A stretch of 64,000 bases of DNA, from assembly GCA_946407065.1 (NCBI GenBank), contig CAMJMQ010000003.1, positions 105,920 through 169,919 on the forward strand, given 5' to 3'. A program made the position numbers and the translations under genes. Source of the DNA: an uncultured Clostridia bacterium (GTDB taxonomy: Bacteria; Bacillota; Clostridia; Oscillospirales; Acutalibacteraceae). Below are positions 34,370-41,462 of the stretch, in pieces; the first letter of the stretch is position 1; each line of letters begins with the position of its first letter. Below the pieces are notes generated by a model that worked only from the letters and a program-made list of their open reading frames with translations, made no database searches and was not told the DNA's origin.

Positions 34370-37300
34370 ATGAAAGTATGGAAAAAGGGCGTGTCCCTGC
34401 TGCTGTCGATCCTCATCGTGTTGACACTGATGACGGTCGGTATCGTTCCCGCAACGCTGAGCGCGAGCGCGGCAAGCTGGAACGGCTACAACTACGGCGG
34501 CGGATCGCTCCGCGGCTCCCAATCCTTTTTAGAGGCATTCGGCATCGACTATGACGAGTACATGCACTGGATGGATACCCATGACGCGGACAGCGCCAAC
34601 CCCCACTACTACTTAGGCACCCCCTACGCGCACAACGATCACCGCAACCCGAACGGCGACTGCTCCGGCGCGCGCGGCGCCTACGACACCCCCGGTGTGG
34701 CGGCGATGAACTGCACGGGCTTTGTATGGCATGTCCTGTACAAGTCCGCGGTCGCGTCCGGCGCTCCGAGCTACAAGATCAACCGTCTGAGCGTTATGGC
34801 GGGCGTACCGCAATCATGGAATTACTACGACGTCAACCGCATCTGGTTCGATTCTGTCGACGATGCCTACGCCTCCGGCGTACTGGAGAAGGGCGACCTG
34901 ATGTGGCTGTACGGCACCGGCGACAACCACAACGCGATCTTCTACGGCGACAGCCCCAAGGACTGGATCTACTGGGACAGCGCGGGAGAACGCAACCGCT
35001 ACTGCGAGGTGCACGCCATCGGCGAGAGCCGCGGACTGTGGGTTGCCAAGGTCACCCAGCCCAACAAGATCGAACTGCAGATCGACACCGACTCGGGCGG
35101 CAAGGGTACCAAGTTCGGCACCAAATACATGATCTTTGACAGCAAAGAGAAGGCTCAGGATGCGCTGAATCACCCTGACAGCGATTACTACTGGGATCGG
35201 CGCGAGGGCACCATTGTGCTCGACAGCAACGGTCACGGCTGCTTCCGCAAGCAGAGCGCTCCCTCCGCCAAGGAGCTTTGGTCGGGCAGCACCCCGCGCA
35301 CCAATCACAGCTACTTTCAATCCGACGCGCGGAGAGTAGACAGCAACAAAACCTACTACGCGGTACAGTGGAGCCACGGCGCGGGCATCTCGGAGGATAC
35401 TGCCATACACACCTTTACCGACTCGGGCAAGCGCACGGGTCTGGGCTACCGCATCTACAACTTCAACGCGCCCATCCATGTCGATACGCCCGCATTCAGC
35501 GATATCGCCAGTACCAGCGACGGCGTGCAGCTCCGGTGGAACGCTGTCAAGGACGCGTACAAATACCGTGTCTACTATAAGAATCGCAACAATGACTGGA
35601 TCCGCATGACCGAGACCGCGTCCACCTCTTACATCGACAGTGACGTCCGCGACGGCGCGACCTACACCTATACCATCCGCTGTGTTGATAAAGATGGCAA
35701 CTTCATCAGCGATTATGATACGACCGGCAAGAAGCACACCTATCATATCTTAGAGACCCCCGCGATCACCTCGCTGGAGAGCACCCCCGAGGGCGTTAAG
35801 CTCAGCTGGGACGCGGTGGAGAACACGATCGATGACTCCGCCACCCGCTACCGCGTCTATTACAAGAGCGCTAAATACGGATGGCGAAAGATGACGGAAA
35901 CCACCGACACCACCTATACCGACACCGATGTGAGCAAAAACAGCACCTACACCTACACGGTTCGCTGTGTTGACGCAAAGGGCAATTTTGTCAGCAAGTA
36001 CAATTCCACCGGCTGGAAGCACACCTATCTGGGTGTGAACACTCCGCAGTTCACCGAGACGATCAACGAGCCTGCGGGCGTCAGACTTAGATGGAACGCG
36101 ATCGACAACGTCTACGCTTACCGCGTCTATCGCCGCTCCGGCAACGACTGGCTGCGCATCGCCGAAGTGAAGGACACCGAGTATCTCGATGAGGAGCTCA
36201 CCGCGGGCGAGACCTACCTCTACACCATCCGCTGTGTCAACAGCGCGGGCAGCTTTGTCAGCGATTATAACGCGGACGGTTGGAGCGTCAAATACAAGGG
36301 GATCGCGACCCCGCAGATCACCGGGCTCACCGCGCAAAACGACGGCGTGAGCGTCACATGGGAGGCGGTCGAGAACGCGGTCGACTATCGTGTCTATCGC
36401 AAGACCGCGGGCAAAGGCTGGACGAGGCTCGCTCAGCAGACCGACACCGCCTACTTTGACGCCGACGTCGAAGAGAACACCGACTACATCTACACCGTCC
36501 GCTGTGTCAACGACAAGGGCGGCTTCATGAGCGACTACAACAAGGACGGCACAAAGGTGCATTATCAGGGCGTTGACACCCCGCAGATCACCGAGATTAC
36601 CTCGCAGAACGACGGCGTGAGCGTCACATGGGGCGCGGTCGAGAACGCGATCGACTATCGCCTCTACCGCAAGACCCCCGGCGGCAGCTGGACAAGGATC
36701 GCTCAGCTCAGCGATACCGCGTATTTTGACGGCGATATCACACAGAACACCGACTATCTCTACACCGTGCGCTGCGTCAACAAGCAGGGCGGCTTTATGA
36801 GCGACTGCAACTACGACGGCTGGATGATCAACTACAAGGGCGTCGACACCCCGCAGATCGCCGAGATCGAAAGCAACGCCGACGGCGTCCGCTTCAGCTG
36901 GGAGCCGGTCGAGGGCGCGGTCAACTACCGCGTGTACCGCAAGATCGCCGGTCAGAGCTGGACAAGACTCAACGAGCAGACCGACACCGCCTACTTTGAC
37001 AAGAGCGCTGAACTCGGCACCGAATACCGATACACCGTTCGCTGTGTCAATGAGCAGGGCGGCTTTATGAGCGACTACAACCGGGACGGCACGAAGGCGA
37101 CCTACAGCGGCGTAGAAACCCCCGCCTTCACCGAGGTCGAGAACGAGCCCGAGGGCATCCGCCTGAGTTGGGACGCTATTGACGGCGTGACCGCCTATCG
37201 CGTCTATGCCCGCGGCAACAACGGCTGGGATCGCCTGACCGAGACCACGGACACGACGTTCTTTGACGACAAGGTACCGTTTGGCACGACCCGCCGCTAC

Positions 37301-37681
37301 ACCATCCGCGCGATCAACGATCACGGCGACTTTGCGAGCGACTTCAACAAGAAGGGTTGGACGATCACCTACAGCGGCGTGGAGACCCCGCGGATCACCA
37401 CCCTCGAGAGCACAGCGGACGGCGTGAGCATCCAATGGGACGCTGTAGAGGGCGCTGTGCAGTACCGCGTATTCTACAAGGGCAATGACGGCTGGGAGCG
37501 TCTCGGCGTGACCGAGGGCACTGCGTTTGTGGACGCCGCCGCACAAGAGGGCAACACCTACATCTACACGGTACGGTGTCTGGGCAGTAAGGACAACTAC
37601 ATCAGCGACTACGACCACACCGGCGGCAAGATCGAGTATCACCCGCCCGTAGATCCCGAGCTGACTGAATCCCCTCAATAA
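34370..37681 (+). CDS. Large secreted protein: NlpC/P60-like cysteine hydrolase with eight Fn3-like modules
   Basis: Exported cell-surface protein. Of 1103 residues: a signal peptide to about 35, an NlpC/P60-like domain at about 45-235 with probable catalytic C115 (MNCTGFVW) and H187 (DNHNAIFYGD), then eight tandem fibronectin-III-like modules of about 90 residues from about residue 372. Each module has TP...GVxxxWxAV..YRVY...TDTxYxD...YxYTVRCVN..G.FxSDYN. Modules 4 to 6 are very similar, suggesting recent duplication. Start at 34370 is preferred (AGGAAG site and normal signal peptide); ATGs at 34304 and 34352 are alternatives. It has no sortase motif, dockerin or clear wall anchor. It probably acts on peptidoglycan or peptides. 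Confidence 0.88.
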   Translation: MKVWKKGVSLLLSILIVLTLMTVGIVPATLSASAASWNGYNYGGGSLRGSQSFLEAFGIDYDEYMHWMDTHDADSANPHYYLGTPYAHNDHRNPNGDCSGARGAYDTPGVAAMNCTGFVWHVLYKSAVASGAPSYKINRLSVMAGVPQSWNYYDVNRIWFDSVDDAYASGVLEKGDLMWLYGTGDNHNAIFYGDSPKDWIYWDSAGERNRYCEVHAIGESRGLWVAKVTQPNKIELQIDTDSGGKGTKFGTKYMIFDSKEKAQDALNHPDSDYYWDRREGTIVLDSNGHGCFRKQSAPSAKELWSGSTPRTNHSYFQSDARRVDSNKTYYAVQWSHGAGISEDTAIHTFTDSGKRTGLGYRIYNFNAPIHVDTPAFSDIASTSDGVQLRWNAVKDAYKYRVYYKNRNNDWIRMTETASTSYIDSDVRDGATYTYTIRCVDKDGNFISDYDTTGKKHTYHILETPAITSLESTPEGVKLSWDAVENTIDDSATRYRVYYKSAKYGWRKMTETTDTTYTDTDVSKNSTYTYTVRCVDAKGNFVSKYNSTGWKHTYLGVNTPQFTETINEPAGVRLRWNAIDNVYAYRVYRRSGNDWLRIAEVKDTEYLDEELTAGETYLYTIRCVNSAGSFVSDYNADGWSVKYKGIATPQITGLTAQNDGVSVTWEAVENAVDYRVYRKTAGKGWTRLAQQTDTAYFDADVEENTDYIYTVRCVNDKGGFMSDYNKDGTKVHYQGVDTPQITEITSQNDGVSVTWGAVENAIDYRLYRKTPGGSWTRIAQLSDTAYFDGDITQNTDYLYTVRCVNKQGGFMSDCNYDGWMINYKGVDTPQIAEIESNADGVRFSWEPVEGAVNYRVYRKIAGQSWTRLNEQTDTAYFDKSAELGTEYRYTVRCVNEQGGFMSDYNRDGTKATYSGVETPAFTEVENEPEGIRLSWDAIDGVTAYRVYARGNNGWDRLTETTDTTFFDDKVPFGTTRRYTIRAINDHGDFASDFNKKGWTITYSGVETPRITTLESTADGVSIQWDAVEGAVQYRVFYKGNDGWERLGVTEGTAFVDAAAQEGNTYIYTVRCLGSKDNYISDYDHTGGKIEYHPPVDPELTESPQ

Positions 37682-37696
37682 ATACATAAAACAACA

Positions 37697-37734
37697 AAAG
37701 CAGGAGTTTTCATAGGAAAGCTCCTGCTTTTCTT
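37697..37734 (+). terminator. Terminator of the NlpC/Fn3 gene
   Basis: AAAGCAGGAG/CTCCTGCTTT stem followed by TCTTAT, 15 bases after the stop codon. Confidence 0.85.
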
Positions 37735-37738
37735 ATAG

Positions 37739-37997
37739 ACTAAGTAGCAATAAAAAGCTTTAAAAAGATATTAGCGGAGAATTTCGCAGAACAAGGCGGA
37801 GGGCGCAGGCAGGCTGGCGCCTGTCATCTCTCGGGGGTCCCCACAACGCCCCGCGTTGTGGGGAGAGGAGGAGTCGCATCGCGAGCACGAGAGCGGTCAC
37901 ACCTGACCGCTCTAAGCGAGTACAGCGAACGACGACGACAACGCAGTTATGCGGAATTCTCCGCAATAGATATTAAAGTGTTTTATTGCTACTTAGT
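37739..37997. mobile_element. MITE-like non-coding element with 17-base terminal inverted repeats
   Basis: ACTAAGTAGCAATAAAA at 37739-37755 is the exact inverse of 37981-37997. Inside lie a second inverted pair (GCGGAGAATTTCGCA near 37774 and GCGGAATTCTCCGC near 37951), a perfect CCCCACAACGC/GCGTTGTGGGG hairpin and a GAGCGGTCA/TGACCGCTC hairpin. No protein is encoded. A truncated inverted copy lies at 38927-39003, on the other side of the ZIP gene. A mobile origin is inferred; no transposase is present. Confidence 0.75.
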
Positions 37998-38097
37998 ATG
38001 ATAGTCTGCCGATTCCCTGTCACCTCCCCTATCTCCCTGCATAGGATAATAATACTGACAACAGCAGTCGGAAAAATGTGATAAGGAACCGGTTGAC

Positions 38098-38874
38098 ATG
38101 ATAAATACAGATGTGATCTTCGGATTGATGATACCGTTTGCTGGCACGGCGCTCGGTGCCGCGGCGGTGTTCTTTATGAAACGACGCTTCAGCGAGAACC
38201 TCTCGCGGGCGCTCACGGGATTCGCGGCGGGTGTGATGATCGCGGCGTCGGTATGGAGCCTGATCATCCCCGCAATCGAGCAGTCGGAGCACATGGGGCG
38301 CCTCTCCTTCCTCAGCGCGTTCATTGGCTTCTGGCTGGGCATCCTCTTCCTCTATCTGCTGGATCGGGTCATCCCGATCGTCAAGCAGGCTTCGGCATCA
38401 GCAGAAAAAGACGCGGGCACACGTGCTTTGATGGTGATGGCGGTCACGCTGCATAACATCCCTGAGGGGATGGCGGTCGGCGTGATCTATGCGGGATTGC
38501 TGGCGGGGACAGAGAACGTTACCCTCGGCGGCGCGTTGGCGCTGGCGATCGGGATCGCGATCCAGAACCTGCCCGAGGGCGCGATCATCTCCATGCCCCT
38601 GCATGCAGAGGGCAGGAGCAAATCAAACGCCTTCCTCTGCGGCGTACTGTCGGGCGCGGTTGAGCCGATCTTCGGCGCCTTGACCCTCTTGTGCGCCGCG
38701 CTGATCGTCCCCGCGATGCCGTATCTGCTGAGCTTTGCGGCAGGCGCGATGGTGTACGTGGTGGTCGAGGAGCTGATTCCCGAGATGACGCAGGGCAAGC
38801 CCTCGCACATTGGCGTGATGTTCTTCGCCGTCGGCTTCACGCTGATGATGTCGCTGGACGTGGCGCTGGGGTGA
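38098..38874 (+). CDS. ZIP-family divalent metal transporter
   Basis: Predicted zinc/iron permease of the ZupT-like group in the cytoplasmic membrane. The 258-residue protein has about eight membrane segments and the metal-site motifs VTLHNIPEGMAVG in segment 4 (near 120) and IQNLPEGAIISMP in segment 5 (near 155), plus VVEELIPE near the C-terminus. RBS AAGGA. It is a single gene, flanked on the left by a MITE-like element and on the right by an inverted fragment of it, both ending ACTTAGTATGA. No metal-responsive operator was recognised. Confidence 0.93.
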   Translation: MINTDVIFGLMIPFAGTALGAAAVFFMKRRFSENLSRALTGFAAGVMIAASVWSLIIPAIEQSEHMGRLSFLSAFIGFWLGILFLYLLDRVIPIVKQASASAEKDAGTRALMVMAVTLHNIPEGMAVGVIYAGLLAGTENVTLGGALALAIGIAIQNLPEGAIISMPLHAEGRSKSNAFLCGVLSGAVEPIFGALTLLCAALIVPAMPYLLSFAAGAMVYVVVEELIPEMTQGKPSHIGVMFFAVGFTLMMSLDVALG

Positions 38875-38881
38875 TGGTAGT

Positions 38882-38920
38882 GAGGAGTTGTCCAAATCTG
38901 TGATTTGGCTAACAACACCT
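38882..38920. repeat. Palindromic repeat (GGAGTTGTCCAAATC type)
   Basis: GAGGAGTTGTCCAAATC...GATTTGG...ACAACACC; near-identical to the copy at about 31494-31531 and able to form a hairpin. It lies directly after the ZIP stop codon. Confidence 0.65.
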
Positions 38921-38926
38921 CAAGTA

Positions 38927-39003
38927 TGCCTGCGTCCTCCGCCTTGCTCTGCGAAATTTCTCGCTAACAAATTTGTTAAAGCGTTTAATGGATACTTAGT
39001 ATG
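38927..39003. mobile_element. Truncated inverted copy of the MITE-like element
   Basis: About 75 bases (TGCGTCCTCCGCCTTGCTCT ... CGCTAA ... TTTAATGGATACTTAGTATG) match, in inverse orientation, one end of the 37739-37997 element, including its terminal ACTTAGT. Internal hairpins and the other end are missing. Confidence 0.65.
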
Positions 39004-39015
39004 AGAAGTGAGAAA

Positions 39016-39046
39016 TAAAAAACCTTCCCCTCGGGGAAGGTTTTTT
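39016..39046. terminator. Bidirectional terminator between the ZIP and asparagine synthetase-like genes
   Basis: AACCTTCCCC/GGGGAAGGTT stem with A and T runs on both sides; it serves the minus-strand asnB-like gene and can end ZIP transcripts. A GTAGGGCAGGCAAGGCCCGC palindrome follows at 39049-39072. Confidence 0.85.
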
Positions 39047-39079
39047 ATGTAGGGCAGGCAAGGCCCGCCCTACTATCAC

Positions 39080-40594
39080 TCAGAATTTCAGATCATACCA
39101 CAGCAGGAAGGCGTAGATCGCGTAAATGCGGTTCCATAACAGGGACTCGCCGCCGATAAAGCGATCCCACATGTCCTTCATCTGCGCCTGATCAAAGAAC
39201 TTTTGCGACGAATTGCCAAAGAGCTTTTCTCTGACCGGCTGATTGTAGCGCTCATCCGCGAGCCACTGACGCACCGGAACGGGGAAGCCGACCTTCTTGC
39301 GGAAGGCGGACTCATACGGCAGGATACTGCTCGCCGCTTTGCGGAACACATATTTATTCTGCTCCTCGCGGAACTGGTATTTGGAGGGGATACGGCTGGC
39401 GACCTCAAACAGACGGTAATCGGAGAACGGCGTGTGCAGTTCGATCCCGCAGGCGGTGGAGGTGCGATCGGTGTTGAGGTAGATATCGCCGTCGAGCCAG
39501 AAGGAGATATCCATGGTCAGCTTGGAATCGAGCTGATCCTCCTCCTTCGCTTCTGCCCACATACTCATCAGCGGATCGGAGGGCTTGACGTTTTCATCAA
39601 AATCGAGCATCAGGGATTTGACGACATCGGTGTTCATGATATGGGAGCAGGTCAGATAGACCCAGTCGCTCGGGATCTCGCGTTTGTGGGCATTGTAGCC
39701 GCCGAAGAATTCGTCAATACCTTCGCCCGAATAGACGACGTCGGCATGCTCCTTGACCGCCTGACAGCCGATCGAGAATGCCACGGCGGAGGCGTCGCCC
39801 AAGGGCTGACCCATCTTATCCATCACGGTCGGGATGCGCTCAAAGTACATTTCGGGGGTGATCATCTTGACGCGGAAACCCTTGTTGAAGTGCTCGGCGG
39901 TCTGCTGCGCGAGGTGTGCCTCGCTGAAATCCGCCTCCTCATAACCGACGGTGTTGGCACACTGCGCGTCGCTTGCCGCCAAGAGATAGGACGAATCCAC
40001 GCCGCCGGAGAGGAACGATTCCTTGTACGGCAGCTCGGTATCGGCACGCTCCTCCTCGAGGATCTCGGTGACGACTGCCTTGATCTCATCTGCGAACTCG
40101 TCGATGGATTTGTCCTCGGGTCGGAAGAGCGGCTTGAAGTAACAGGTCAGCTTGACGGACTTTCCGTCCCATTCGAGCCAGTGACCGCCCTTGAGCTTGT
40201 ACACACCCTCATAGAAGGTCTCTTCGCCGATCGGGTAGCCGTAGAACAGATACTGCTGGAGCATGCGCTTGTTCAGCCGCTTCTCAAAGCGGCTGTCTGA
40301 TACGATCGCGTCGATATCGCCGTCACAGAGCAGTTCGTCGCCGACAACGGCATAGAACAGCTGCTTTTGACCGACCTGATCGCGGCATACATAGAGCTTG
40401 TCCGCGCTGTCGTCATAGAGCGCGAACGCGAACGCGCCGTACAGATGCGTCGGCAGCTGTGTGCCCCATTTCTCAAAACCCTTGATCAAAATCTGCTCCT
40501 CGCGCTGTTCACGGCTGAGCGGTGTGATGCCGAGTTCTTCGCACAATTTCTTGAAGTTGCGGATATATCCGCTGTAATAACGTACCTGAACCAT
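39080..40594 (-). CDS. Asparagine synthetase-like protein lacking the N-terminal glutaminase catalytic part
   Basis: AsnB-type ATP-dependent amide synthetase. The 504-residue protein has an intact synthetase domain: PP-loop LSGGVDSS at 196-202 and SGEGIDEFFGGY near 297. The glutamine amidotransferase domain is incomplete: the chain begins at a segment equivalent to YNGEIYNYRELR of normal AsnB, so the N-terminal catalytic Cys (MCG start) and about 60 residues are missing. The promoter -10 box is only 36 bases before the start, leaving no room for a longer protein. It probably uses free ammonia or another donor; substrate uncertain. It diverges from the PPC-domain gene. Confidence 0.88.
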   Translation of the reverse strand: MVQVRYYSGYIRNFKKLCEELGITPLSREQREEQILIKGFEKWGTQLPTHLYGAFAFALYDDSADKLYVCRDQVGQKQLFYAVVGDELLCDGDIDAIVSDSRFEKRLNKRMLQQYLFYGYPIGEETFYEGVYKLKGGHWLEWDGKSVKLTCYFKPLFRPEDKSIDEFADEIKAVVTEILEEERADTELPYKESFLSGGVDSSYLLAASDAQCANTVGYEEADFSEAHLAQQTAEHFNKGFRVKMITPEMYFERIPTVMDKMGQPLGDASAVAFSIGCQAVKEHADVVYSGEGIDEFFGGYNAHKREIPSDWVYLTCSHIMNTDVVKSLMLDFDENVKPSDPLMSMWAEAKEEDQLDSKLTMDISFWLDGDIYLNTDRTSTACGIELHTPFSDYRLFEVASRIPSKYQFREEQNKYVFRKAASSILPYESAFRKKVGFPVPVRQWLADERYNQPVREKLFGNSSQKFFDQAQMKDMWDRFIGGESLLWNRIYAIYAFLLWYDLKF

Positions 40595-40629
40595 ATTTCT
40601 TCCAACCTTCCGTGTCGAATTTTGTCAAA

Positions 40630-40658
40630 ATTATACCACTTGAAAAAGCCGCCGTCAA
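40630..40658 (-). promoter_or_regulatory. Sigma-A promoter of the asparagine synthetase-like gene
   Basis: Minus-strand TTGACG, 17-base spacer, TATAAT; its -35 is four bases from the -35 of the divergent promoter. Confidence 0.8.
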
Positions 40659-40662
40659 TATC

Positions 40663-40691
40663 TTTACAAAGGTTTTGCCGCGCGTTATAAT
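40663..40691 (+). promoter_or_regulatory. Sigma-A promoter of the PPC-domain gene
   Basis: TTTACA, 17-base spacer, TATAAT; back-to-back with the asparagine synthetase-like promoter. Confidence 0.78.
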
Positions 40692-40738
40692 AGGGTTGTA
40701 CGACGGTATTTAACAACATTGGGAAAAGGAGAATGACA

Positions 40739-41170
40739 ATGGAATACAGAAGATTTGACGACAAGATCTATGTGCGGCTCGACAAAGACGACGAGATCAT
40801 CCGCACCCTGACCGAGGTATGCGCCAAGGAGAATTTGACAGTCGCGCAGATCGGAGGCATCGGCGGCTGTGACAGCGTCACGGTCGGCGTGTTCGACTGC
40901 GAGAAGAAGGTCTACAACGAAAAGACGGTCGAGGGACTGCTCGAGATGACCTCGCTCGACGGCAACCTGACCTACTACGAAGAAAAGCCCTATCTGCATC
41001 TGCACGCAACGTTCGCCTATCGCGAGGACGGTGAGATCCGGCTGCTGTCGGGTCACCTGCTCAAGGCGAATATCGGCTTGACGGGTGAGATCGTGATCAC
41101 CCCCGCCAACGGCAGGATCGGCAGAAAATACATCGAAGAGCTCGGTATCCGCGTCTGGGACTTTTCATAA
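40739..41170 (+). CDS. PPC-domain (DUF296) protein
   Basis: A 143-residue single-domain protein of the PPC/DUF296 family, named for plant and prokaryote conserved DNA-binding proteins; in bacteria the role is unknown. Family motifs are visible: IGGIGGCDSVTVGVFD near 36, a metal-site-like HLHATFA near 88 and LSGHLLKANIGLTGEIVI near 101. The start at 40739 is preferred over the ATG at 40733 because of spacing from AAAGGAG. It has its own promoter and terminator. A regulatory role for the divergent asparagine synthetase-like gene is possible but unsupported. Confidence 0.88.
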   Translation: MEYRRFDDKIYVRLDKDDEIIRTLTEVCAKENLTVAQIGGIGGCDSVTVGVFDCEKKVYNEKTVEGLLEMTSLDGNLTYYEEKPYLHLHATFAYREDGEIRLLSGHLLKANIGLTGEIVITPANGRIGRKYIEELGIRVWDFS

Positions 41171-41194
41171 ATGATAACAACTGAATCCCCGCTG

Positions 41195-41229
41195 AACGGA
41201 CAGGCAAAGCACCCTGTCCGTTTCTTGTT
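41195..41229 (+). terminator. Terminator of the PPC-domain gene
   Basis: AACGGACAGG/CCTGTCCGTT stem followed by TCTTGTTG. Confidence 0.8.
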
Positions 41230-41315
41230 GCCCAAAAAGTTACACGCCTGACATCATCCGTCTAAATGCACGGTTTTGTTCATTTTTTGTACATCTTTTA
41301 TTCACGAATTGTCCG

Positions 41316-41344
41316 TAGACAGAAAAGGGATTTTTTGCTATAAT
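41316..41344 (+). promoter_or_regulatory. Probable promoter of the CHAP/InlB/lectin/dockerin gene
   Basis: TAGACA, 17-base spacer, TATAAT; the -35 is a weak match. Confidence 0.6.
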
Positions 41345-41462
41345 CTGTAATAATACTTATATTCGGAAACTATGCGTCAAAACTACAAGATCACACGCAA
41401 GCGTCTATCGCCTGTACAGCGCGCATGCATGTGTCGCGAGGTTGATCAAAAAAGAGGTTATG

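Noticed and set aside
35750..37687. 645-codon open frame opposite the Fn3 modules
   Set aside because: Its length comes from the repeated modules on the plus strand; no start signal or family match.
37760..37966. 68-codon open frame inside the MITE-like element
   Set aside because: It consists of hairpin sequence, with no ribosome site and no match; the element is judged non-coding.
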